Assembly (NCBI RefSeq): GCF_020169515.1
Contig: NZ_JAHMHW010000003.1
Location: forward strand, 434,001-498,000
Length of the DNA: 64,000 nucleotides
Direction of reading: 5' to 3'
DNA from: Paenibacillus vietnamensis
GTDB lineage: Bacteria; Bacillota; Bacilli; Paenibacillales; Paenibacillaceae
A program made the translations under genes and the position numbers. The notes under the pieces were generated by a model that did no database searches, was not told the DNA's origin, and saw nothing but the letters and a program-made list of their open reading frames with translations. Numbering within the stretch: position 1 is the stretch's first letter; each line of letters begins with the position of its first letter. Shown here piece after piece: positions 35,194 to 42,568 of the stretch.

Positions 35194-35920
35194 CTCTCGC
35201 CACGATGCTTTTTTGTTTCTTCTCCTGGGAAGCCAGATCTCTTCTTCTCATCTTGGATACATTACCGAGCATCGTTAATCCCAGCAGTTCCTCTACCTCG
35301 CGCTCCGATTTGACCGAATCGTCCAAGGAGTCCAGCAAAAAGGTTAAGCCGATACTTAGGATGAGTCCGGCCAGGAAAGCGATAAAAACAATCGTGTTGC
35401 TTTTCTCGTTAATCGATACGGTGCTTGCCCCTGCCTGAGTCAACACCCGAATGCTGCTTACGCCGAGCGTCTGCGAAGCTACCTCGCGGTATACGTCGAC
35501 GGTTTTATTGGCGATTTCAGCCGCCAGCTTCGGATCCGGATCGACAACCGTCACCACCGTTACGAGCGATCCTTCGACACTTTCCGCCCGGATTTGACTC
35601 CTTAATTCGCCCAGCGATTTTCTAAGCTCGAGGTCTTGAATTACTTTATCCAGAACGACCGGCTCGCGGATCATGACCTTCAGAGTGCTCATCATATCCG
35701 CGCTGGCAGCGACGATAATCCGGGAAGAAGAAGCGTACAGCGGCATCTCAGGCCTTGAATTGTACAAGCCGGCGAGAACCGTCAGGCCGATCGTGATGAG
35801 AGCAATCATCCAGAGGCGCTTCCGGATCACAACGTAAAGCGCCTTTAGGTTGATTTCCTTCGTTTTTTCCTTCTCACCCCGTTCATGCTGCTGCAAGTCT
35901 TCTAATTGCTTGACATCCAT
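35174..35920 (-). CDS. epsA: Wzz/YveK-type polysaccharide co-polymerase (BY-kinase adaptor), EpsA-like
   Basis: A 248-residue protein with two membrane helices ('WMIALITIGLTVLAGLYN' near the N-terminus and 'TIVFIAFLAGLILSIGLTFLLDSL' near the C-terminus) around an extracytoplasmic domain, and a cytoplasmic tail that would activate the kinase. This is the adaptor partner of EpsB. I chose ATG 35920, with AGGTGAG just upstream, over TTG 35935. It is the first gene of the eps operon and lies downstream of the promoter/operator at 35965-35993. Confidence 0.87.
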   Translation of the reverse strand: MDVKQLEDLQQHERGEKEKTKEINLKALYVVIRKRLWMIALITIGLTVLAGLYNSRPEMPLYASSSRIIVAASADMMSTLKVMIREPVVLDKVIQDLELRKSLGELRSQIRAESVEGSLVTVVTVVDPDPKLAAEIANKTVDVYREVASQTLGVSSIRVLTQAGASTVSINEKSNTIVFIAFLAGLILSIGLTFLLDSLDDSVKSEREVEELLGLTMLGNVSKMRRRDLASQEKKQKSIVARGETIGS

Positions 35921-35948
35921 TTGCTCACCTGCCAAGGTTGTTTTTTAT

Positions 35949-35993
35949 AAAGAACGTTAACTTCATATTAGTTCTTTATATAGAACATGTCAA
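35949..35993 (-). promoter_or_regulatory. eps operon promoter with SinR-type operator in the spacer
   Basis: On the minus strand TTGACA (35988-35993), 17-bp spacer, TAATAT (35965-35970). The spacer is almost entirely the 16-bp palindrome GTTCTTT-AT-ATAGAAC (35971-35986). A further GTTCTTT half-site lies downstream of the -10 at 35949-35955. SinR of B. subtilis recognises GTTCTYT, so repression by occlusion of RNA polymerase is expected. Confidence 0.8.
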
Positions 35994-36019
35994 TATAAGA
36001 TTTCCTCTTTTCAAAACGT

Positions 36020-36439
36020 TTAATTATCGATATGAAGGATAATGATATTCGATGTTTTCTTTTTTTCGTCGGACGGATCGCGCTGCTCCTGCAGGCCTTC
36101 CTTCCACAGGTTTGACCGGATCAAATCCTTCAAAGCTTGAAAGTCTCCCTTGCTCATGCCCTCGTCTACCGCCCGCTTTAAAATGGAACGCCATTCCTCG
36201 TCCAATTGCTCCTCCACTGTTTCCTTGGAATCCTTGGGATCATTCTCTTCTCCCAGTAAATATTCGATATTGGAATCCAGCGGGGCGGCGATTTTCGCCA
36301 TGACCTGCAGGGAGGGATTGTTCTGCATATTACGTTCAATATAGCTCAAATAAGACTTGGAAACGCCCGCAAGATCAGCAAGCTTCGTTATCGAATAGCC
36401 CTTTTTTTCCCTTAGTCTTTTAATCCGTTCCCCAATCAT
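36020..36439 (-). CDS. Second SinR-like repressor with extended C-terminus
   Basis: A 139-residue XRE regulator starting 'MIGERIKRLREKKGYSITKLADLAGVSKSYLSYIERN', strongly like SinR in helix-turn-helix residues (quoted pattern split for length: GYSITKLADLAGVSKSYLS is the motif). 'EEQLDEEWRSILKRAVDEGMS' is the SinR/SinI-type dimerisation segment, so it could bind SinI. About 25 extra charged residues follow. It sits between the lasso operon and the eps operon, in the same direction as both. Its own promoter spacer contains the operator palindrome (36531-36546), suggesting autoregulation. Confidence 0.87.
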   Translation of the reverse strand: MIGERIKRLREKKGYSITKLADLAGVSKSYLSYIERNMQNNPSLQVMAKIAAPLDSNIEYLLGEENDPKDSKETVEEQLDEEWRSILKRAVDEGMSKGDFQALKDLIRSNLWKEGLQEQRDPSDEKKKTSNIIILHIDN

Positions 36440-36524
36440 AATTGTCTCCTTCGGCCAGTTTGATCCTTACCTCAACGTTATCCCTTCAGCAGAGCGATTG
36501 AGCTTTATAACAGACGATAACTCC

Positions 36525-36553
36525 ATTGTAGTTCTTTAAAAAGAACGGGTCAA
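36525..36553 (-). promoter_or_regulatory. Promoter of the second sinR with operator palindrome in the spacer
   Basis: On the minus strand TTGACC (36548-36553), 17-bp spacer, TACAAT (36525-36530). The palindrome GTTCTTT-AA-AAAGAAC (36531-36546) fills the spacer, the same architecture as the eps promoter. It is the best match in the window: both halves are perfect GTTCTTT. Confidence 0.8.
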
Positions 36554-36563
36554 CAACAAATTC

Positions 36564-37022
36564 CTAATTCCTTACATATTTGGCGAACTTCCCGGCAATC
36601 GTGTAACGTTCCATTCCGGCGGCCCCGGTAATATAGAACGAACCGCTGCGCAGCCAGGCATGGGCGATCATCCGGCCGGACTCATCCTTGGCGGTGCCTA
36701 AGTACAGAGTGCTCTCGAACCGGCGCCGTTCCAGCATTTTCGCAGCCGCGATCGCTCTGACGAGGCATTTGCTTTCCCAGAACGTATGGCGGCTCATAGT
36801 CTGAATGGCGTCATGCACGTTCATCAATACGGCTTTTCTGACACCGGAAGGATGCTCCGTCCCCGTTTCCTCCATCGGAGCGCCCAAACCGGGAGCAACC
36901 TTGGAGAACGGTATGGAAATTAGAATGCGTGCCCACCCGAGCAATAAAAAAGCTTCCAGTAATAAAAGCACCGTCTTCCTGTCCAACGAAAACAACGTGC
37001 GCACCTTTTTCATCTTGTTCAT
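36564..37022 (-). CDS. Lasso peptide biosynthesis B2 protein (transglutaminase-like leader peptidase)
   Basis: A 152-residue protein. The catalytic Cys86 is in 'ESKCLVRAIAAAKMLERR' and His121 in 'MIAHAWLRSG', the pattern of the Transglut_core3 family that cleaves lasso-precursor leaders. A hydrophobic stretch (residues 18-40) precedes the catalytic domain, as in other B2 proteins. It is the last gene of the lasso operon, 47 bases after the ABC exporter. No terminator was seen between it and the second sinR, so read-through is possible. Confidence 0.9.
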   Translation of the reverse strand: MNKMKKVRTLFSLDRKTVLLLLEAFLLLGWARILISIPFSKVAPGLGAPMEETGTEHPSGVRKAVLMNVHDAIQTMSRHTFWESKCLVRAIAAAKMLERRRFESTLYLGTAKDESGRMIAHAWLRSGSFYITGAAGMERYTIAGKFAKYVRN

Positions 37023-37068
37023 GGCCTACTCCCGATCCCGCTAATTTTTCCGCAGCCGCCGCCAGTTT

Positions 37069-38865
37069 TCAGCCGTAGGCCTGCTGCTCCAGCAAATGGC
37101 TCAGCATGCTCTTCTTCTCCTTGGCAAGCTGGCTGAACAGCCCTCTTTGCACGATTCGTCCTTTATCGATAACGACCACCTGATCGGCGTTTCGAATCGT
37201 CGACAGGCGATGGGCGATGACGATAACGGTCATCTTGCCCTTTAATTGCTCCAGCGCTTCCTGGATTTTCGCTTCGTTCTCCGTATCCAGCGCGCTTGTC
37301 GCCTCGTCCAGAACGAGAATGGACGGCCCCCGCAGAACGGCCCTTGCAAGCACGAGCCTTTGTCTCTCCCCTCCGGATAGACGGACCCCGCGGTCGCCGA
37401 TTACCGTATCCAGACCCTGCGGCAGCTTCCGGACAAACCCGGCCGAGGCCGAAAATTCAAGCGCTTCCCAAATCTCGCCGTCAGTAGCGTCCCTCTTGAC
37501 CATCAGCAGGTTATCCCGGATGCTTTCGTTGAACAGAAACGGGTCCTGCGGCACGTAGCTGATGGACGGCCTGAGCCGCAAAAGATTTTCCTTCGTCAAC
37601 GTCATCCCGTCTACAAGCACCTCTCCCTGCTCCGGAAGGATCAGCCCCATGACCAGGTCGACCAAAGTGCTTTTGCCTGCGCCGGAAGGTCCAACGATGG
37701 CGGTCATGCGGTTCGCTTCAATTCTAAGGCTGACGTCCTGCAGCGCATAAGCCGACTCCTGCTGGCTGTAGCGGAAATAGACGCCCCGGCATTCAAGCGA
37801 ATGCTTGACGCGAATAGGCTGCAGCGCTTCGCGTGACGGCTCGAACGACACAAATTCCTTCGCTTCTCTGCACTCCTCATGCAGCTTCATGATCGATTTG
37901 AAGGCGGGCAGCGAAGAGGCAAGGCTTTCCAGATTCGACTGGATGCCGTTAAACCTCGGCCACAGCCGTGAGAAAATAACAATAATAAGCAGCAGCTGTT
38001 CCAGCTGCGTTTGTAACACCTTTACCGAAAAAAAGATGAAGGCCGCAATGAATAAACCGGAAGCCAGCTGATAAACGAATTGCGACGTCGCTTTCAGCTT
38101 GAAGTTTCCGAGCTGCTCCTGCCGGATTTTCCGGTCCAGGGAGGCGATCCACTCCATGCGGTAGGATTCCAGCGCGTTGCTCTTAATATCCTTGATTCCG
38201 TTCAGCTGATCCGTTATGCCTGCAAGATAATGCCGGGACATCTCGTTCATCTGATGGCCGATCGTTCTCGATCTTTGCACGAATTTCCTTGCAAGCAGCG
38301 CGACCGCCAGCCCGCAGACCAATACGAAAACGGCCAGCTTCGCCGACAGGCAGAAGGCAAGGCCGATTTGAATAGCCGTAAATATCACGGAAGCGGTGAA
38401 CTGAATAAGCGTATTGATGCCGCCGTTCACGCCGCCGATTTCCGCGGTCAACGAGTTGACGAAATCGGACTTTCTTCTTTTCATATGAAACGGCCAATCG
38501 GCCTGTAAAATCGAACCGAACGTATCCAGCCTAAGATGATGCATGAAGCCAAGGTGGATTTTGGCGCTGCCGACAGCAACGCTCCGCTTCAAGATGCCCT
38601 GACCAAGAACGAGCAGCACATAGATCCCCAAAATAAAAGACAATCCCCATGACTCCGGGATATTCCGAATGAATCCGAATATGTCGGGCAGCTGGATTGC
38701 CTCCGTGCTTTTACCGATAATCCCGCTCATGCTGAGCATGGGAACTAACAACAAGATTGCGATGCCTTCCAGAAGGCTGATCACAACCATTCCCAGCAAA
38801 TTCAGAAACAGAATATTTCCGGTAACGGCATAAAGCCGTTTTATAAAATAAATGATGGCAGTCAA
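37069..38865 (-). CDS. Lasso peptide ABC exporter (half transporter)
   Basis: A 598-residue half transporter: six membrane helices in residues about 10-310, then an ATPase with Walker A 'IVGPSGAGKSTLVDLV', the Q-loop in 'SYVPQDPFLFNESI', signature 'LSGGERQRLVLARA' and Walker B 'ILVLDEATSALD'. The open frame extends 58 codons further upstream through the pqqD-like gene, but TTG 38865, with GGGGAG just before it and 12 bases after the previous stop, is the sensible start. It would export the finished peptide and give self-immunity. Confidence 0.9.
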   Translation of the reverse strand: MTAIIYFIKRLYAVTGNILFLNLLGMVVISLLEGIAILLLVPMLSMSGIIGKSTEAIQLPDIFGFIRNIPESWGLSFILGIYVLLVLGQGILKRSVAVGSAKIHLGFMHHLRLDTFGSILQADWPFHMKRRKSDFVNSLTAEIGGVNGGINTLIQFTASVIFTAIQIGLAFCLSAKLAVFVLVCGLAVALLARKFVQRSRTIGHQMNEMSRHYLAGITDQLNGIKDIKSNALESYRMEWIASLDRKIRQEQLGNFKLKATSQFVYQLASGLFIAAFIFFSVKVLQTQLEQLLLIIVIFSRLWPRFNGIQSNLESLASSLPAFKSIMKLHEECREAKEFVSFEPSREALQPIRVKHSLECRGVYFRYSQQESAYALQDVSLRIEANRMTAIVGPSGAGKSTLVDLVMGLILPEQGEVLVDGMTLTKENLLRLRPSISYVPQDPFLFNESIRDNLLMVKRDATDGEIWEALEFSASAGFVRKLPQGLDTVIGDRGVRLSGGERQRLVLARAVLRGPSILVLDEATSALDTENEAKIQEALEQLKGKMTVIVIAHRLSTIRNADQVVVIDKGRIVQRGLFSQLAKEKKSMLSHLLEQQAYG

Positions 38866-38876
38866 CGGCGCTCCCC

Positions 38877-39185
38877 CTATGGCGTATCCGCAGCCGTAAC
38901 GGAGATGATGCCCTCCCTCGCCAGCGAATCCAGAAACGAAAGGACGTGCTCCTCGCATACGGACGGCTCGACGTCGTATTCCTCGGTCAGCCTGCGGACG
39001 ACCGCGCTTACCAGGACCGGCTCCGAGATGCAGTCCCAAATCGCTCCGCCGATGGCGCCGAGATTATAATATTTGCCGTTGCTGATGCTGAGCATGACTT
39101 TCTCCCGGCCCATGTCGCTGACAATATGGTCCGTTCCTTGTACGACCCGGTGTTTAAGGGAAATCTTTTCGCTTGTCATCATCAT
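38877..39185 (-). CDS. PqqD-like lasso leader-binding protein (B1 / RRE)
   Basis: A 102-residue PqqD-family protein: 'VMLSISNGKYYNLGAIGGAIWDCI', 'VVRRLTEEYDVEPSVCEEHVLSFLDSLA' (family pattern, shortened) and 'EGIISV'. This RiPP recognition element binds the precursor leader and hands it to the B2 peptidase. It begins directly after the stop of the kinase gene; three ATG codons in a row (39185, 39182, 39179) are available and the third is best spaced from the agggcgg site. Confidence 0.9.
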   Translation of the reverse strand: MMMTSEKISLKHRVVQGTDHIVSDMGREKVMLSISNGKYYNLGAIGGAIWDCISEPVLVSAVVRRLTEEYDVEPSVCEEHVLSFLDSLAREGIISVTAADTP

Positions 39186-40124
39186 TTATCCGCCCTTTTT
39201 AATAGTAGTTAGTATTAACGCAGTCAGCTCCGGCACTGTAAATTCCGTTTCCGGCCTAAATATGCGGTATATGCTCAAACTGGGGACAAGCTTAGCCGTC
39301 ATGCCCAAATGCCACCCGGTCAAATCAAGATGGTTCACCAGGAAATTTCTGAACGTATGGCGGTACAGCACCGGCAGGCTCTCCAGCTTCGGAATGCTTC
39401 GCAGCCCGGGCTTGCCGTCGCCGCCCTTGACCAGCTCGAACAATCCTGCAAGCGGCAGCGGATCGGGGAAATAATCCGAAACGACGGGGACGGAAAACTT
39501 CGTTTCACGCTGATAAATCGGCCGGTAGCCGGAGGAGTCCATTCCGAAGTGATCCAGGCTTTCCTGCCACAGCTTCTGTTGAGGGAAGGACGGCGTCACA
39601 TACGGAAGCTCCTGCTCCGTCTGCAGGGAGACCGCAATGACGTCATCGCTTAATAAGCGATGCCCCTGCCTTAGAAGAGCGGACGCAAGCGTCGATTTGC
39701 CGGCTCCCGACTCCCCGACGAAGGCATAAGCCTTGCCGTCGATCGCAATCGCACTGCCGTGCAGCGGCAGAATCTTTCTTTGCAGCAGAAGAACGCCCAT
39801 GCAGGAGCCGAGCACATACAGCCGGATTTGATCCCGATCCTCGGTCATAGGGGAAACCGTAATGCTGCTCCCTTCCCGGATACAGAAGATTGCGACGTCA
39901 GGAATTTGAAAAATGACCATTTGGCCATCCGCCTTGAAAATACCGTCCTTAACCTCCTGCTTCTCCCACAGCTCGGTCAGGTCGGATACGGTAATTTCGA
40001 TATCTGCCTTATCTCCGCTGTCTGCTGCCGATACCGGCCATTCGGGCAATTCGGGCATTTCGAAGCCGCTCGAAACCTTTAATCCGAAGGCCCGGTAAAG
40101 CTTTTGTTCCGCTGTGCCTATCAC
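39186..40124 (-). CDS. HPr-kinase-like lasso peptide tailoring kinase (PadeK-like)
   Basis: A 312-residue protein with the HPr kinase fold. The P-loop is 'FVGESGAGKSTLASALL' (about residues 136-151), with 'LPLHGSAIAIDGKAYA' before it and 'GHRLLSDDVIAVSL' after it, as in HprK. In the paeninodin pathway such a kinase phosphorylates the C-terminal Ser of the precursor; the precursor here also ends in Ser. It cannot be the housekeeping HPr kinase, because the family's N-terminal domain and signature are different. It follows the precursor gene after an intrinsic terminator. Confidence 0.88.
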   Translation of the reverse strand: MIGTAEQKLYRAFGLKVSSGFEMPELPEWPVSAADSGDKADIEITVSDLTELWEKQEVKDGIFKADGQMVIFQIPDVAIFCIREGSSITVSPMTEDRDQIRLYVLGSCMGVLLLQRKILPLHGSAIAIDGKAYAFVGESGAGKSTLASALLRQGHRLLSDDVIAVSLQTEQELPYVTPSFPQQKLWQESLDHFGMDSSGYRPIYQRETKFSVPVVSDYFPDPLPLAGLFELVKGGDGKPGLRSIPKLESLPVLYRHTFRNFLVNHLDLTGWHLGMTAKLVPSLSIYRIFRPETEFTVPELTALILTTIKKGG

Positions 40125-40155
40125 ATGCTCACCCCAAGCTCAGACTCGCTCGATT

Positions 40156-40193
40156 TTAAAAAACGAGCCCTCATACATGGCCGTATAAGGGCT
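40156..40193 (-). terminator. Intrinsic terminator between lasso precursor and tailoring genes
   Basis: On the minus strand an 11-bp stem (agcccttatac / gtatgagggct, one G-T pair) and 6-base loop are followed by CGTTTTTT. It lies 44 bases after the precursor stop and 32 bases before the kinase start. It would leave most transcripts ending after the cyclase and precursor. Confidence 0.85.
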
Positions 40194-40236
40194 TGACGCA
40201 GATTAACGATATTCTAAGTACTTGAATAACTAAATC

Positions 40237-40365
40237 CTATGAAGGTCCCATAAGATGCTCCGTTGCATTCGTGTCGAAGAAGTCTTTCGTTTGGTCCGGA
40301 AATCCTTGCATTGTCATATTTACGTCAAGCACTTCAAGCTCAGGCTTTTCCCATTGTTTTTTCAT
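40237..40365 (-). CDS. Lasso peptide precursor (paeninodin-like)
   Basis: A 42-residue peptide from ATG 40363-40365 with a very strong ribosome-binding site (aagggaggtgag). The leader (19 residues, MKKQWEKPELEVLDVNMTM) has the W/Y-x-x-P element read by PqqD-like proteins and Thr at position -2. The predicted core has 23 residues: QGFPDQTKD, with Asp at position 9 for the macrolactam, then a 14-residue tail from FFDTNAT to LMGPS. Core length, Gly2, Asp9 and C-terminal Ser match paeninodin as I recall it. Gln at position 1 is unusual; alternatively Gly2 is the first residue and the ring has eight members. It lies 14 bases after the cyclase gene. Confidence 0.88.
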   Translation of the reverse strand: MKKQWEKPELEVLDVNMTMQGFPDQTKDFFDTNATEHLMGPS

Positions 40366-40379
40366 GTTCTCACCTCCCT

Positions 40380-42317
40380 TCAAGCGTATTTTTTCAGAAA
40401 CCGGTAAACGATGAGGCTGCGCATCAGAATATTGTAGTTTGCGTCGTAGATGCTTTCCGGCCGGCTGTCCCGGATTTTGGAAAGAGCGTCCCTGACTACC
40501 GGTACGTTGATGTACTCCGACACATAAGGATCCTCGCTCAGCCGCTGCAATTCTTCCGTAAAGGACGGCCAGGCCGAAGCCATTCGCTGTATCCCGTCGG
40601 CGCCTTGAATGCCGCGGACGCGCTGGTTCAATCTGACCTGATCCGGAAGCAGGCTGGCGGTCGATCTCCGGATGAGCGCCCGGTCCATGCCGTTGCGCAC
40701 ATACTGCTCCTCCGGAACGGACAAGCAGAACCGGATTACGTTCAGGTCGTTGGTCGGATCGCGGCTCAGCACCCCGTACCGCAGCGACATTTTTGTGCCG
40801 CATATTCCGTTTAAATTCCAGGTGTAGGTTTGCTCGAAGTGCTTCTTTCTTGCTTCGTAAATATTGGAAGGAACGGAAAACCCGTCCGTATCGATCCCGT
40901 GCGCCTTCAGCCTCCCGTGCACCCCCGTCCGCTCCGCAAGCTCAGGATTAATCAGCTCGGGGTACTTGTAGCGGTGCAGCTCATGGTCCGTCCGGTCCAT
41001 AAAAGGATAAGCTTTTTTGGCGACCGTTTTCATAAAATCGACTTTTCCGATGCCTACGTTGCGGCTGTACAGCTTCATTTCCCTGTAGAGGCGAAGCCAT
41101 TTCAGCTCACGCAGAAGCGTAGCGTAATGGGATAACGCCGACCCCCACGAAATCGTCGAATTTCCTCTGGCTCCGCTAAGCAGGATGCCGACCCCGTGAC
41201 GCTGCGCTTGTTCGTTGATGCCCTGGATCCAGAACGAATTCTCGAATACCTTGTAAGGCATCTCCAGCATGTCGAGCCAGCCGTCAACCTCCGTCAGGGA
41301 GCTTTTCCCTTTGCAATCCAAATAATGGTCCGTTATATTGCCGACATGCCGGACGGTAGACTGAATGTACGGACGTTCGTCCGGAAGCAGCCTTGCAGAT
41401 GTCCAGTCTATGTAATCGTCAACCGGAATGTAGCTGTAGGTACGCAGCTTCCGGCTTCCCTTCTGCAGCTCCTTTGCCGCCAGGCTTACGACCGAGCCCG
41501 AGTCCAGCCCTCCGCTGAGGAAAGCTCCGACGCTTCGATGCGTGCGCAGCCTCGCGGTTACCGCATTGCGCAGCACATAGAGAAATGCTTCCTCGTATTC
41601 CTTATCGCTGCGGAGCTTCAGCTTCTCGCCCTCGGTAATCGTGACGTACCTCGACAACAAGATGCGGCCGTCGCAGATGGTTATCGAATGCGCCGGAGGC
41701 ACCTGCCGGATCTGCTCGAATACGGTTGACGAATCGTCCACCGTCTCAATGACGCCGGGGTTGGCCAAATATTCGGCCAGCCACTGCTCGTTCAGCCCTT
41801 TGCCGACATAAGGCAGGCCGAGCAAAGGCATCATGAGCGTGCAGAAGGCGGCACGGTTCTGATTCTTGAAGTAATAAAGCGTGCGGCTGCCCGAGAAGTC
41901 CCTTGCCCCGAATAGCACCCGGCGTCTCCCGTCCCATATCAGAAACGCGAAATCCCCGAGCAAGTAACGCGGCGCCTCTTCTCCCCACCGGTCGTAAGCC
42001 TGAAGGATCAACTCGCCGTCCGTCATCTCTTTGCCGGCGCCTCGCTCAATGTTCAGCCGTTCGAACAATTCCTCGCGATTGTCGATGACGGCATCGGCGG
42101 CAATCGCCAGCCGCCGGTCCGGATCGTAACAGGGATTGTGTTCCCCTACGGATTCGGGCGTAATCCACTGTGCGTGGCAGCCTAGAAAAATGGAGTCCTG
42201 CCGCCAGGTTTGCGTATCGTCTGCGGGATATTTCGCAAAAGCGCCCATCAGGATCCCGGCTTGCTCCGGATTAATCGGTTCTGCGTCTAGATGGTAGATT
42301 CCAGCGATCGCACTCAT
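40380..42317 (-). CDS. Lasso macrolactam synthetase (asparagine-synthetase-like cyclase)
   Basis: A 645-residue AsnB-like protein. The N-terminal amidotransferase-like domain begins 'MSAIAGIYHL', with no Cys at position 2, so it cannot hydrolyse glutamine. The synthetase domain has the ATP pyrophosphatase loop 'GAFLSGGLDSGSVVSLAA' (SGGLDS near residues 268-273). It would adenylate the Asp9 side chain and close the ring on the core N-terminus. It is the first gene of the lasso operon, ahead of the precursor, with a 170-base leader and SinR-type sites upstream. Confidence 0.9.
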   Translation of the reverse strand: MSAIAGIYHLDAEPINPEQAGILMGAFAKYPADDTQTWRQDSIFLGCHAQWITPESVGEHNPCYDPDRRLAIAADAVIDNREELFERLNIERGAGKEMTDGELILQAYDRWGEEAPRYLLGDFAFLIWDGRRRVLFGARDFSGSRTLYYFKNQNRAAFCTLMMPLLGLPYVGKGLNEQWLAEYLANPGVIETVDDSSTVFEQIRQVPPAHSITICDGRILLSRYVTITEGEKLKLRSDKEYEEAFLYVLRNAVTARLRTHRSVGAFLSGGLDSGSVVSLAAKELQKGSRKLRTYSYIPVDDYIDWTSARLLPDERPYIQSTVRHVGNITDHYLDCKGKSSLTEVDGWLDMLEMPYKVFENSFWIQGINEQAQRHGVGILLSGARGNSTISWGSALSHYATLLRELKWLRLYREMKLYSRNVGIGKVDFMKTVAKKAYPFMDRTDHELHRYKYPELINPELAERTGVHGRLKAHGIDTDGFSVPSNIYEARKKHFEQTYTWNLNGICGTKMSLRYGVLSRDPTNDLNVIRFCLSVPEEQYVRNGMDRALIRRSTASLLPDQVRLNQRVRGIQGADGIQRMASAWPSFTEELQRLSEDPYVSEYINVPVVRDALSKIRDSRPESIYDANYNILMRSLIVYRFLKKYA

Positions 42318-42355
42318 GGTTCCCTCCGTTAGCTGCCTATGTATAATGGCCCATT

Positions 42356-42371
42356 GTTCACTTTAGAGAAC
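42356..42371. promoter_or_regulatory. SinR-like palindrome in the lasso operon leader
   Basis: GTTCACT-TT-AGAGAAC: one half is a perfect GTTCTCT (reverse strand) and the other has one mismatch. It has the same 7-2-7 layout as the other operators and lies 40 bases before the cyclase start. Confidence 0.6.
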
Positions 42372-42473
42372 ACTAGGGCATAATAATATAAATGAGTACG
42401 TAACATACAGGTTTAATGCGCCGTTTTCTCACTTATATTACGGGGGATCATGCTGTTTTTCACTGCTGCCGTA

Positions 42474-42524
42474 GTTCTTTATTAAGAACAATCATAGAAT
42501 ACCATCTCCTTTTTATGTTGTCAA
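42474..42524 (-). promoter_or_regulatory. Lasso operon promoter with operator palindrome at the start site
   Basis: On the minus strand TTGACA (42519-42524), 17-bp spacer, TATTCT (42496-42501). The palindrome GTTCTTT-AT-TAAGAAC (42474-42489) covers the predicted start of transcription. SinR-type repression is expected. Confidence 0.72.
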
Positions 42525-42568
42525 TCGGTTTAACTCGAATTTCTGAACCGTTTTTTTTTCGCGTGCGA

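Noticed and set aside
40366..40803. N-terminal extension of the lasso precursor frame to about 188 residues
   Set aside because: The extension lies out of frame within the cyclase gene; the strong aagggaggtgag site marks the ATG at 40365.
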